Part shown: piece after piece, positions 35,256-47,632 of the stretch
Numbering within the stretch: the stretch's first letter is position 1
How the letters are laid out: every line of letters begins with the position of its first letter
NCBI GenBank assembly: GCA_033439765.1
Contig: JAULSN010000002.1
Span: 2,232,001 to 2,296,000 of the forward strand
Length of the DNA stretch: 64,000 nucleotides
Reading direction: 5' to 3'
From: Lasiosphaeria ovina
Taxonomy: Eukaryota; Ascomycota; Sordariomycetes; Sordariales; Lasiosphaeriaceae
The notes under the pieces: generated by a model
What the model was told of the DNA's origin: nothing
Seen by the model: only the letters and a program-made list of their open reading frames with translations
Database searches by the model: none
Made by a program: the position numbers and the translations under genes

Positions 35256-36627
35256 CAGCTAGGAATTCAAGGGCGCCTCGTGAGTGCTTATCCACGCTCG
35301 CCAAGCTGGGTCCGTTGCTGATGAGGAATTCGGCTACTGTTGGGGGCACCGCCTTACGTACGGTTGTGAAGATTATAATGAGGAGCAGTTCACCGCCGTC
35401 TCGGCTATCCACACCTAGCCCAGACTTGATCAAGAAGCTTGAGCCATCGATAAACAGCTGGTCTGAAACCCACAGCCGAGATTGATACGCGAGAGAATGG
35501 CCCATGATTTCGAGATCGAGACCGCTTTTAACCGGTGCCGTGGTTATCCTTCGATAGGAAGCAGCACGATCGTATCTCTCGTTCGGCGACATATCAGAGG
35601 CTGACAGACCCAAGACTTTTTGGCTGGCTTGTGGAAGAGGCACACATGTAAAATACCACCCCAATGATATCGCGGTGTCTCTACGATAATGTTTACTAGC
35701 CTACACCGACATACTAGACGTTAAACATACCTACGGGCGGCATATGTCTCGTTGGGGTCGGCCCCGTTCTTCAACAAGTACTCATAGAGCTCGACCTGGT
35801 TTGAAGACGGCAGCATGCTATATTTATAGTATTAAGCACGTACTTGCATGGACACCACGCGGAGCAGGCGGCGAGACAAAGAAGTTATCAGGAAGAGATT
35901 ACTTACTACTAGTCGGGTTCAATAGAGATTCCAGAGAGTTTGGGCGCTGCAACAGCATCTAGAACCTGGCCTAGGCGAGCTTTCATGTAGGATTCGAAAC
36001 GATTTGGCCACGGCACAGTGTCGTCAAGGTTTGATTGACGGCAAGTGCCTCGCGACGTACGGTGCTTTGGATCCTTCCCTGGCTTGATTGCGATTCGAGC
36101 CGCATCGCTGACAGCGTTCGATAGGTTGCCGCTGCCTCCTTCTGCAACGCATGTTGGAGTCCGCTCTGGCGCGCCTGCGACTCCAAACGCATTTCTGAGA
36201 GCTGGCTGTGAATCACCACAGCATCATCTCTTCCCGTGATGGCCAAAAGTAGGAGCAGAGTTGCCTTCCTTCTCTCTACTTCTCGGCACGTATCCCTGAT
36301 TTTCTGGTCGCTCAGCAAGTAGTTGGCACGCCATCTTGCCTGCGCAAATATACTAGTTCCTCTCAAGCTACTAGCCGGGAATTGGCTGAGTGCTAAACGT
36401 AACCGATTAAGCGTGTCCTGGCAGCCGTGGAGCGCTTGTTTGAGGCTATCCAACGACTGGCTGCTGTTTAGCGTGGACCCGTGAGACTGATGAGCGACAA
36501 GAGTGCGGATGAGGACAATGGCGTTTCCAAGAACTCGAATCTTGTTTCGCAGACGTAAAGAGCTTGTTATGGGGCGGGCTGCAATAGCTTCATTACAGCA
36601 ACGTCTTGGAACTTGTGTTAAGATCAA
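35256..36627 (-). pseudogene. Decayed ankyrin-repeat / STAND-N-terminal-like gene
   Basis: Minus-strand pieces join into a recognisable but broken gene. A first segment (36627 to about 36000) reads as a helical region like fungal STAND N-terminal domains (LRNKIRVLGNAIVLIRTLV, LKQALHGCQDTLNRLRLAL). A one-base frameshift near 36000-36030 is then needed to continue into RFESYMKARLGQVLDAV. A TAG at 35911-35909 follows just before a good donor, GTAAGT at 35906. The next exon, 35817-35731, encodes an ankyrin-type repeat, ELYEYLLKNGADPNETYA. It splices in phase (donor GTATGT) to 35680-35256, with AEFLISNGPSLASVD. Such proteins sense or scaffold in fungal immunity-like pathways, but the family assignment is tentative. 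The splice phases still match, so decay seems recent. No intact start codon was identified. Confidence 0.5.
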
Positions 36628-38020
36628 CGTAATTATCTTTTTTTTTTTGGCCTCATGGCTTTTTTATCTTCTCTCTACCTCATTTTGGGGCTCCCTCTCA
36701 AGCCTACGTAAGGCTCTAAGCCCTGTTTTCTTTACTGCGGCTAACAAATAGTAGGCGGGCATAGTTTTCGCATCGCTCGCCTCCAATCGGGATGGGATTA
36801 TCCTGTTGTGTAACACTTGGAATGGAACGCAGCGCCAAATACCGGGCATAGATTGCATGGCACCTATCTACTGCGGAAGCACTCTCGGTCAAGATAGCAA
36901 AATGCCCATTTGCGCAATACATGCCTATTATCTTCAACAACCTCCCATTGTACGCTTCCAAGAGGCGTGGTGCAGTCGGGCACCCGGTGACTCTTTTGTT
37001 GCACTTGAGAATTTGTTATTACGACCCGTATTGTCGACGCAGTGCAAACACGCACACAGACACACACAGGATAGATATACCGTCGACTCCTGAATTATTG
37101 TCGAACTTGTGAATAATAGGGGTCATCCGATTGTAAACAACCCAACCAGGAACAGAATTTCAACAAAGTTAGGGGGGGGGGTGTTTATATCAGGGGCTCC
37201 GAGTCCTACCGCCTCCTTTTGAGAAGAATTGTCAGGGCGAACTGCAAGGCTACATGGCCTTGTACGTCTTGAAAAATCCCACGCCGATGAACATGTAAAG
37301 ATTCGATTGCAGCCCATCAGCCATACGCCGTAAACTAACCAAGTGTTATCATGCTGGCAACTGGGTCAGGGGGCGTCTTGACTCCAGCCCCTACCTGAAC
37401 AGTGACTGGATCCCTAGTACATAAGCTGGCTAGCTGGGTTCCAATATATTCATCACCTCTTGGTGTGACATGTTCCTCTGCACAGGCCCAGACATCATGT
37501 TAACAAGTTATCCTGCCCATAGGCATACGTAGCAATGCTTCCTTAGCACTACAATGTAGGTATATCTAATATCTCTGACCAAGTCGCTACAATAACCCCC
37601 AAACCGGCTCAGTCAGGGTCCATATACGTATTGCACTTATATATATATATACCGAAACATGCACACGATGCCGACACGCGTGTGGCACATTGTTGTATCC
37701 GGGACTCAGATACGCGTATGGTTGTCAAGCTCACATAACTATGATATGACAGCGGTCGAGTTTATTACACACACACACACCTGGATCAGCGATATACAGT
37801 CACCGATGTGCAAGTAAGCCAGACTTACCAATAACCCAGATATCGCCATGTTGGTGAACATCGGCGACATGCTTGACTGACACACTCTCAAGATCAGTGA
37901 GCTCATGAAAAAACTTCAACTACATGGAGGGCATCATCATGGCAGTCGCAACCGAGACAAACAAAATCGAAGATATGAAAACAGATTTACAGATATATAG
38001 ACGAACATATAAGATGAGGT

Positions 38021-38070
38021 AGACAGATAGAGAGACAGACAGACAGACATACGACAGGCAGACAGACAGA
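38021..38070. repeat. (GACA)n-rich array
   Basis: Imperfect AGAC/GACA tetranucleotide repeats with a short interruption (ATACGACAGG) in the middle. Confidence 0.9.
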
Positions 38071-38293
38071 TATATCGCACTGCATAACCGACCAACTGAA
38101 GCCAATCTAGTCACAACACACCAGCCACACCCCGAGGAAATAACCCAAGCAGATGGAGAACCGCATCGCAAGCTCATGACCGAAAAACCCTCACTCAATA
38201 GACACGGCAAGCATGCACTTATTCACTCACCAACTTACTTACCTACCTTGATTTCCACACACGGCAGGCCGGCCGGCAGGTCGGGAAGACGAT

Positions 38294-38327
38294 CCTACCT
38301 ACCTACCTACCTACCTACCTACCTACC
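38294..38327. repeat. (CCTA)n array
   Basis: About eight uninterrupted CCTA units, in a region with many other TACC/GGTA words. Confidence 0.95.
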
Positions 38328-39604
38328 GTACCACCCTGCCTGCCGTACGCACATACTTACCAACCAACCCACAAGTCAGCGAGCGGCTCGGATAATATGC
38401 AGCAGCAGCCACCCGTGCACACATATATCATACGACACCGTGCTATACTATAGCTGCGGTACATACATGATGCAGACTATAGTATATCTATTAGCCAGCT
38501 TGAGGCTCAAAAAAAAAAAGTTAGTTCGGATCCCGGCAAATAAACTACCGCCATATTAACCAAACCAAACCAACGTACCCCCGAGCCCCCCAAAAAGATA
38601 GATAAAATAGGTACCTGTTGACGTAACCACATCACAAGACATCACTGAAAGGGGGGAAAGGGCGGGCAGAGCAGACGGGATACAGGGAGTCTGCCTGCGT
38701 CTCCTCTCCCGATTAATTTCACACGATTGCCCCAATGCAGTTAACAATAAAAAACCCAACTTCGCCTTTCACCATGGAAGCATCTCACGTCAAAGACAAG
38801 CCAACGTCAAAGAGAATTCATGGTATTGTTTGTTGTGCGTGCGCAAAGGTATAGGTGGGTAGATAGAGGGAGACAAATCCAACCATGAACCTTGGACCGC
38901 CGCCCCGTATTGCTCCGGTGAGACAAAAAAAAAAAGGGGGAAAAACAAGAAACCAGATGACAAAAAAAAGAAAAAACCTAGCTGAACTGGTGGTATATGC
39001 TTGCTTCATTTGCTTGCTTGCTTCCCTGCCCCCCCGCACCTTCAGACATCTCGTCTCCCTCAACCACATCCATCCTACACTGGCCGAGCCAGCATCAATC
39101 CCTCATCCACCACGCCGTCTTCTCATTGCAAATGAAAAAAGAAAAAATGGGGAGGGAAAAAGCCGCACATCATCCATCCAGCTCAAAGGGGGATGGGCGT
39201 CTCATGCCGCCCAGGCTCGACGGGGTAAAATAAAAAGAAAAAAAAAGAATTCATACAGGACACAAAAAAAGAACACACTCATAATTAAACAAGATATTTT
39301 ATCCCTTATTCTCACCACCACTCCCCTTTTGCTGACACTTCTCGAGTGACATGTTTTGTTTTGGATGCCTCCATTTTGGTGGTAAAAAGCGGGCTCCAGG
39401 GCCAATCTTTTTGTGGAGAGCGCCCTGGCTCGTGGTACGAATAAAGCGCTTACACATCGAGCGAGGCACGTCGGATGCGAGTATATCGGGATAATGTTCG
39501 CCCATCCGAAACGAGTACCTCGAGGATTTCATTGCTCAGTCAAACATCATGGCGACTCGGAGTCGTCGAACTGGGCCGCACGTCGTGTTTGCCGTTGCGG
39601 TCGC

Positions 39605-40865
39605 TTAGATGAGACCGCAAAGACGGAGATTCTCCTGGATGATGATATCTGGTTTCCATGTTAGCGCTTCATCTTGCATTTTCAACGTCGACTTGTCTTA
39701 CCATTTACCGCCGCCATGACGAAGCGGATTTGTGTTGTGTCGGTAGCGCAGGTGAAATGTGTGTAAATCTGCTTGGTCTCGTGCTGGTTTAGGCTGACGA
39801 AACGGTTGAGAATGTAGTCGCACGCTGCTTGGTAGTCGTCGCCGCCCTCGTAGTCAGGGAAGTAATTCTTCATGGGGCTGACGGGCAGCTTCTCCTTGAA
39901 CCGATCAATCTTGTTGAGGAATAGGATAATCGACGTCTTGATGAACCATCTCGAGTTGCAGATCGAGTCGAATAGGGTGAGGGCCTCTTGCATACGGTTG
40001 ACCGTCTCGTCCTCAAACAGCAGCTGATCGTACTCGGAGATGGCGACCAAGAAGAGGATGGTGGTGACGTTCTCGAAGCAGTGAATCCACTTCTTTCGCT
40101 CGGATCGCTGGCCACCAACGTCGAACATGCGGTACGTGAGCTCACCGATAATGAATGTTGTCTCAGTAATACCAGTCGTCTTGACACGGGACCGGAGGAC
40201 ATCCTGGTCGTTGGGCATGTAGTCGGGAGCGGCAATACGTGCGATGTTATCGAAGTAACTGGTGAAAGTGTCAGCAACGACGGGAGATAGGAGAATGGAT
40301 CAGCGAGTGGCCACGTACTACCGCGCAGAGTCGTTCAATTGGTACTCTCTGGACCGCTTGAAACAGCTCTGGACACCCACATCCCTCCAGAGAGCCTCGA
40401 TGGCATTGCCAACCTCAGGGGGAAGAACATCGCCTTCGATCTGTGCGGGCTGCATGAAGATTGTCTGGACGTGGTACTCCATGCGCGAGTCGGAGAGCGG
40501 CAGCTCCAGCGACTCCATCGCCTCGAGGATGACGCGCATCGACTGGACCGTGTTGCTGAAGATTATTTCTTTGAAGGACTCCCGCTCGTCGCGCGAGTAT
40601 CCGCCCTCGTGGATGAGCTTCATCTGCTTCAAGATCGTCGACTTCCCGGATTCACCAGCACCTGCACACGGTTGTTAGACTGAAGGGATTCGAAAGAGGC
40701 TGGCCCACGGCGCAATTGCGCAATGCGAGGCCAGAATCCCCACATACCTAGAAGCAGCATCTTAATCTCATTGCGCTGCTGCATGCGATCCCGCTTCAGT
40801 TGGTTCTCGATCTCCTCATTCCGGGCCTTGCCCTCCTTCTCCTCCGCGCTCATTCCGCAACCCAT
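39605..40865 (-). CDS. gna-1: Heterotrimeric G-protein alpha subunit, fungal group I (Gi-like)
   Basis: Four exons, 40865-40748, 40661-40319, 40258-39702 and 39648-39605, give exactly 353 residues, the length of Neurospora GNA-1. The start MGCGMS carries the myristoylation glycine G2 and palmitoylation cysteine C3. The P-loop GAGESGKST is at 40-48; its first glycine codon is split by intron 1. Switch II is DVGGQRSERKKW; NKID and TCAT form the guanine pocket. The C-terminus DIIIQENLRLCGLI, brought in by the 44-nt last exon, contains the cysteine at -4 that pertussis toxin modifies in Gi proteins. The protein couples seven-helix receptors to adenylyl cyclase and other effectors, controlling growth, conidiation and mating. 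Intron donors are GTATGT, GTACGT and GTAAGA. The symbol is used by homology to Neurospora. Confidence 0.95.
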
Positions 40866-43800
40866 ATTGGCTAGCTGTCGTAGGTAAAATCGATACTGGC
40901 GAGTTTATGCTCAAACGAAAGAGAAATGGTTCGAGTATCTGGTTTCACCAAGTTTGCGTTAGCGTAAATATACAAGGCCAATGGGCTGAAATAGTCGGGT
41001 CAGCCGGGCTACGAGGCCTCGAGGTCGGATGGCCGTCTGGGAATTTCCCCACCCCCGAGGAGGCGGCGGTCATCCAAACCATCTATGGGCTGCGCCGTCG
41101 AGGTTGGGGGAGCACCACCCGCGCGATTAGGGGTATCAAAAGTAGAGTTTCGTCGTGTGCGCACGTCGTCTCTCTGGTAAAACAATGCTCCCATTCACAC
41201 GAGGCTGCCCAAATGACGAGATAGGCCGTTGCAGTGGTTTGGGATGAGGCGGGTGGTCGCTTTGGGGAACGGAGCAGGACGGCTGGGTGCAACTGGGCGA
41301 GGGCGTGGGCAGGGCAGCGCTCACCTTTTTTTTTTTTGGTCGCCAAAACTCTCCCTGACCTTCAATCGACCACGGGTGCGATCGAGGATGGAGGAGTAAA
41401 AGAAAACCGACAACGATGCAAAAGGATAACGCCGCGATCGTAGACTCGGCGCAGAGGCAGTGGAGAACAGAACGGGGTTTGGCTTGCTGCTCTCTCGTTC
41501 ACGTTCGCGGGAGGGTGTGATGAGCCGGAAGTCGAGGGAACGAGAAGAAGTGGGAGGGCTGGTTCCTGTTAATGTGAGGAAACACGGAGCATGCACTGTT
41601 GAATTTCGGGGGGTGAGGAGCGGCCCAGCAGGGGACTGGCCAATCGTGGGCCGCAAACCTCGCACATAAGCGGGGCTCCAGATCCTGGAGTGGTCAAAGC
41701 ATTGCTCGACGGGACTGCTGCGATGCGGGCTCCTCCTTTTCACGCAGCACCCCAAGAGCCCGAAAAGGGTCTGTCCCCGCACTGATTGATACCATCGCCT
41801 TTCGGCGACCCCCCACCTCCTAGGGAGCATTCGTAAGAAAATAATTGCTAATGCAGGGGATTAAGTGGCGACGCTGGGGAAAAGAACAGGCTCCAGTCTC
41901 AGGCGACCATGTCTCCTCAGGCCCCTGCAGCGACACCCGCCGCGGGTCTCTTAGTCTTCCAGTAGCAAGCAGCACCTAGGTGAGGTCGGCGGGCCTGTGC
42001 TTGTGCTACGGAGAAATGATGAACGGTTCCCATTAGCCGAAACAGGCCAAATAACAAGCAGAGTTTATCAAGCAATTGGAGCCGCCAACTCCCGTCTTTT
42101 GACTTCACTTATTATGAGAGGGACACGATGGAAACCGATGCCAGTTACAATCCCGACCCTCTTCACTGCCCAACGGCCGCAAACCCTCTCGAGATGTCAA
42201 CCCCTCGTTTTCGCTCAATGACGTCGTCCTCCTCGCCGGTGTGAACATTGATGTTTCCATTGCGTGTCTCAGACAGGGAACAGAGGGATTGATGCCAGTG
42301 GATTTGGGGAATCGCCGGAGTAGCGTCAACAAACCTCGAAACTTTTCTGGGCGAGGGCCGCCTGCTTCCGAATTCTGGGGGGGGGGGCAGTTTCACTAGT
42401 TTCTTTCAACTACCTTACCTACAGATACTGGTCTCTGAATGGCGTGCCAGGTGTGCTCGGGTGAGGAGTCCTGACAATGACTTCGTTGGTCGATTACAGT
42501 GAAGCAAGGCGGTTGAACTTTGACCTGTGCGGACAGTAGGCTAACATCAGGCCTACCTCTGGGCGTCATTGTGGTCCGCCTTTAGTCGACCCGAGTACGT
42601 ACGTAGCGAGAAACGTAGCGTGCTAAAGAGAGGTAGGCACCTCACTGTGCCTAGAGAGATTTGGACTCTGATAAACAAAGGACATACCGGACGTTCCCAA
42701 GATGCATACGGGCCCGTCCTGACGACTCTCACCTGGCAGCCCCGATACTTGGGCAGTGCTACCGTACGGCAGAATCGGCGTTGACGCAAAATGAGCGGCC
42801 TTGGCACCTACCCCAATTCCCGGGTTTGATGGAGTGCTGTGGGTTCTTTGCCTGTCCCAAATGAAAACCGTCCGATAAAGACATTAGGTGTTTAGCCCGG
42901 CCTCGGGGTTCTGCGCCTTTGAGAGCCGATTAGCCTCACGCCGTGATGGGGCGAAAGTGAGCGCCTTAGAAATCGGCACTCTCTGACCGGCTGCCTTGAA
43001 AGTCGCCAGCCATTGCCAGAGCAGCCAGCAGCCTTGGCAACGTAATACTGTAGAACTACCAGGTATCAGTGCAGTGCAGTGCAGTGCGATGCTCTCAACC
43101 GCGGCTCTGGGGGGATTACCAACCCAGGCTTCGTCGCCTTCTGGAAACCTAGGTAAGTAGGTATCCAGCATTCAGTTTCGGTCGCCCCCTCGCCCCCGCT
43201 GCCGCGGCTCGCTATCCGTGCGCCAAACCTGCCCATCAGTCCATGCGCGTTTGAAACGCTTTGCCATAATTAGCCGGGACTCGACTACTATGCAGAAGGC
43301 TGAAAGACGACGATGCTGTGTAGCAAGGAGTTGCAGGATGCTGCGGCGTTGTTGCTGCTGCTGACCTTCAGCTTCTTGACCGGCACCTTCACCGTTCCAT
43401 TATTGTTGCTCGCCGCCGGCTGTCTGACAGGGGCGCTCTGCAGAATTGCAGCCGCCAATGCAGGTCAAGAAAATCTGCCGCGGCGCGGCGAGCCTGCTTT
43501 TTTTATTATTTCCTCACCACGCTACGACCAAATAGGGAATAGGGGGAATTGGAGATCGATCGTGCTCCGTGAGAGCGGCCACTGGCTGTAGGATTCTTGG
43601 CGCCGCCCAGTTCATATGATCGACGACCCACGGATGGCGTCCCGAAAGAAGGGACGGAAAGCAAAAGGCTGCTTCAGGTTCGTTGAATCTCAAAGAAATA
43701 AGAGGTCAAGTCCGTTACAGCTTTTGCACATGAGCTTCAGCCAAGCTGGGAGCTGGAGCTAGAGCTGAAGCTGGAGCTGGGAGCTGGTCTGGAGTGTCCG

Positions 43801-45674
43801 CTTGTTCCAGATTGGCTTCCTTAGGTTGTTCGAGAGTTGAGACCTCATCAGACTCAGTGGATAGTCTAGGCTCCTCCATTTGACAACGACGGCATTTCAA
43901 GGAACTCGCAAGCTAATCCCTAAAGCATTGCTCTGACATCGGACTATCGAGCAGGGACGGTGGGTCTGCCACATGGAAGGAGACCCTGCCCTGGCTGCCG
44001 ACCGAAATCAGTCTCCCCTGTATCGTTGTAGCAGAAATACACTCTAGCGGTCGGCAAGATACGGATGTCTTGCCGGACTCTCCATCTTCACCGAAAAACG
44101 GCGTACGGCCTTGAAATAAAAAAGGATCTTGAGATGATTGCCTACACTATATTTTCTCATTTTCCCCGTTCGTGATGGCTCTTCTTGGTGTAGATAATTA
44201 CGAGGTTCTCCATCCCCAGAGCCAGACTACGCATAGGTACCTCCAACAAAAATACAATCAAACCAGGGCTGTGTGTCGCAATTCGACGGAAGCTCTCTTG
44301 GGTAACATTCCCAGGTTGTTTCGCTACTCGCTACGGAGTCCAACGCACTCTGTGTAATCACGAGCCCCCCCTCCCCTCCCCTCGTCTCCCTGGGTTCCCC
44401 TCGCCGTGAATTGAATTGCGTCTTGGAGCTGACGCGAACGCCGAAGGAAGGTTGGGCTGGCCTCTGCCACGTGGATGCGTCTTGCTTCTTCCAAATGAAG
44501 AACCGGGTTGGCATGAGCTTGTTGTGTGTGTTGTGTGTGAAATGTAGCGTAGGCTGCGTCAAAGCAGACATCTGATAGGTAGTATAAAAACGAACGGAAC
44601 AAAAAATAGATAAACGGCAACAAGCGAGAGATGATATCTCATATGTACAAAACACGTTACCAGGGCCCAGCACACGACGTTGTGCCGATAGCCTCATCAC
44701 ATCTGCATGGCATGGCAGGCAAGCATGTGTAGGTAAGGTATGCAAGGCGGCCGTTGTTGCCGCCCCGTTTCCCACGACATGACATTGCATTCTGGAATCT
44801 GGCCGCCGCCGACGCCGGTGCAGCAGCGCAATCTCAAATCTCATTGTTCGACCACCCGGGAACAGACGCTAAATTCAAAAGAGGATATCTTCTAGAAGCC
44901 GACATTTGACGCGCAGAATGAATGGATGCAATGGATGGCTGCGCTCCATCTTGAATGGAACAAAATGTCCCGTCATTTGTCCGAATTGGGGGAAGAGGGG
45001 AGCGGGCCAAAGGGGAAAAAAGGGGAAAAAAGGGGCACAGTCCTGATCGGATCAAATCATCAAAGTCAAACGTGAAATAAGCTCGAGCCAATTCAAGTTG
45101 TAATCCCAGCGGCTCCATATATTCCGTAATCCTACCATATAAACATTTCAATTAAGGTTAAGGTATGATTAGGTGTACGGCGAAGACAGAAGACGCTGTT
45201 TCTCCAGTTTCCGTTTCGCATGCAAACCTACCTAGAAGCCCCTCACAAGCTCAAGTTTAAGTTGAGTTGAAGTTGGCTGCTCGGCTTCGATCGATATCAA
45301 AAAGCCAAAGTCCCCGGAACCATGCAAAAACCCCATGGCATGGCCCCCATTCTGCCAGCCACTTGAGCCGCGGGACGCGACAGGCTTTTTTCTTTTTCTT
45401 TGTCAGGTAGCCCCTTGTCGCCGCTGGGCCTTTCGATTGGCCGCCCTGGCTGGTCAGCTCCGAGCTGTAGCACAAAAATACGCGCTAGTTATTGACAACT
45501 TTTTTGGCGAGACACGATGGCTCGCCTGAATCTGATCTCAGGCGCGATTTTGTAACCGCGTGCATTCATTCGTGATTCTCGCGACTCTGCGACGACGTGC
45601 CACGCTCAATTGAGGCTCCGCGACCCTTCGACCATCATTAATTCATCATCAGCTACCCTTGCTCTTTGACCGAC
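40866..45674. other. Long gene-free region between the divergent G-alpha and Smr genes
   Basis: About 4.8 kb without a supported gene. The left part (to about 41.9 kb) should be the G-alpha promoter and leader. The sequence has four AGTGC units at 43068-43087, GAGCTG-type repeats near 43740-43790, and CCTAGGT words near 41970 and 43147. A small open frame at 43313-43591 with a hydrophobic stretch was considered but has no support. Confidence 0.5.
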
Positions 45675-46726
45675 ATGGCGGCGTCTCCAATTCCCATGTC
45701 CCGGATCGGGAATCTTGGTATGTGCTGTGATATTATGTGCTGTGACTCTGCACTCATACCTCACCCTCATGCTCATGCTCATTCTCATTCTCATTCTCAA
45801 TCCCAATCTTACACATGACCCTGTCTCCCTTGCCTATTTCGACAACACTGAGGTTTATCTCAATTGGCTGACTAGCTGGCCGACTGACTGACTGACTGAC
45901 TGGCTGGCTGGCTGACTGGTCGACGTGTGATGCAGCCTTCAACCACAGCGCCAGCAACGATGCCGAAGCCGAATATGACCGCCTGCGAGACCTCGCCCGG
46001 AACGAGGGCGACAAGATGAGGTCGTGTTTTGATCAGGTAATTCTGGCCCCATCTTTGCTCGCTGGACGCTCAGTCTGGCTCTGATCCGACCCTCCACCAC
46101 TGACAGGTTCCTCAACCTCGCAGAGCCACGAGCTCTACTCCAGCGGTGACGGTGCCGGAGCCAAGCACAAGTCCGAGGAAGGCAAGCGCCACCAGAAGCA
46201 GCGGGACGCCTACAACAAGCAGGCTTCCGAGTACATCTTCCGCGAGAACAACGCCGTGGGCCGCGTCGGCGACGACACCATCGACCTCCACGGCCAGTTC
46301 GTCGAGGAGGCCGAGGACATCCTCGAGGCGCGCATCCGCGACGCCCAGGCCCGCGGCCAAACCCATCTGCACGTCATCGTCGGCAAGGGCAACCACAGCT
46401 CCGGCCACGTCCAGAAGATCAAGCCCCGCGTCGAGCAGATCTGCCAGAACATGGGCCTGCAGTACGCCGCCGAGGAGAACGAGGGCCGCCTCTACATCAA
46501 CCTGAGCGGCGGCCAGGTTGATGCTTTGCCGCCCCTCCCCTCTCAGCCCGGCGGCTACCAGGGCGGCTACGCTTCTGGAGGCGGCAGCCCCTACCCCGGG
46601 AGCCCTTCCCATTCCGGCGTCGGCAGCCCCTATCCCGGGAGCCCCTATCAGCAGGGCGGCGGCCACAAGCCCCAGGCGCAGCACCATACGCCGCAACAGG
46701 GGTACCAGCAGCAGCAACAGCACCAT

Positions 46727-46771
<45 letters not shown>

Positions 46772-46852
46772 GGAAACGAAGTCGAGCAGCTTGCCGAAAA
46801 GCTGCTGCCGAGGATATTCAAGAAGCTCGACGGCTGCTGCATTGTTATGTAG
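45675..46852 (+). CDS. DUF1771 and Smr domain protein with a CAAX-like C-terminus
   Basis: Three exons, 45675-45717, 45936-46036 and 46124-46852, give 290 residues. The DUF1771 segment (about residues 22-90) begins AEYDRLRDLARNEGDKM and includes AYNKQASEYIFRENN. The Smr domain (about 98-180) starts with DTIDLHGQFVEEA and contains THLHVIVGKGNHSSG, matching the DLHG and GxGxHS signatures of Smr endonuclease or RNA-binding domains. After it come Gly/Pro/Ser repeats (PYPGSP) and a long Gln run (about 240-262). The end reads KKLDGCCIVM: the last four residues, CIVM, fit a prenylation box. Intron 1 (218 nt) carries CATTCT and GACT microsatellites. Intron 2 has two possible acceptors; the one at 46123 keeps the frame and the DUF1771 start. 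Function is unknown; yeast has a related DUF1771/Smr protein, YPL199C. Confidence 0.85.
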
Positions 46853-47632
46853 GCACTTACTTTATTGGGTGCGTGTGTCCATCTATTGCATGGAAGGTTT
46901 TGGCGTTTTCGGTCTTCTGCCTTGATGCATCGTTCAGCGTGGGATGATTCTGGTCGCTGGGTTATAGTGCCGGTTTCGGAGTAAATAGGTAGGTAGGGAA
47001 AGGGGAATCTAGCGAGGTTTTATGATGATGAGTTTTGGGCATTGCCAAAACATGGAAAGTCCACAGGAAAAATAATGGATGATTTGAAATTCAACGCATC
47101 CTGCTTTCAGGTTGGCTGCCTTATGGCCGTGTCGTTACTACTCCCAGCCATCGCAACCCCCCAAGGTACGGTAGGTGGGTGGGACCTGCCACAGCAATCA
47201 CAAAACAGACGGGGGCGACCGAGCAGAACGGGCCTTTCCGTGCTTCTCCCACTCAAGCCAAGGCAGTCACCTCAAACGGACGGTTGGCCTGGAAGACGAC
47301 AAAACCAAAACCTACCTCGTCAGTTTCTCACCTCGGCCCCCCCTTTTCCCGAAACATACAAGCAACCGTCCCTAGGAATCCCCTCCACGATCGTACTATT
47401 AGGTGCTACTGATCGCCTCTCCTCCTCTCTACCAACCCAAAAAAAAACATCTCACACCCAGCCAGCGGCCGTTTGTCTCGCAGCGAGCGGGCGGGAGGCC
47501 GTATCTCTCATGTCTCTTCACTCCTCAATCTCCTGCCTACCCGTCGTGTAAAGACTGCCGGGGGTTTTCCTCTATTTCCCTCGCCTCGCTCATGCCGTCG
47601 TCCCTGCAACAACAACAAACACATCCCTCCCC
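46853..47632. other. Intergenic region
   Basis: About 0.8 kb between two plus-strand genes. The right half is CT/CA-rich, as expected for a fungal promoter. An ATG at 47592 in another frame lies just upstream of the next gene. No gene was found. Confidence 0.5.

Larger units (their letters stand above)
36628..39604. other. Gene-poor region with simple-sequence arrays
   Basis: No gene supported. A minus-strand stretch at about 36716-36961 (GRLLKIIGMYCANGHFAIL and on) reads weakly protein-like but is unassigned. Other contents are a TA run near 37638, an AC run near 37768, GACA repeats at about 38021-38070, CCTA repeats at 38294-38327 and A-rich DNA near 38920-39270, which is the 3' side of the G-alpha gene. 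Confidence 0.5.

Noticed and set aside
38021..38327. Regular repeats as a possible CRISPR array
   Set aside because: The arrays are uninterrupted tetranucleotides without spacers, and the genome is eukaryotic.
43313..43591. 92-codon frame with a hydrophobic segment, possible small membrane protein
   Set aside because: The tail has no coding character and no homology is recognised. Leu-rich GC/CTG content explains the hydrophobic run.
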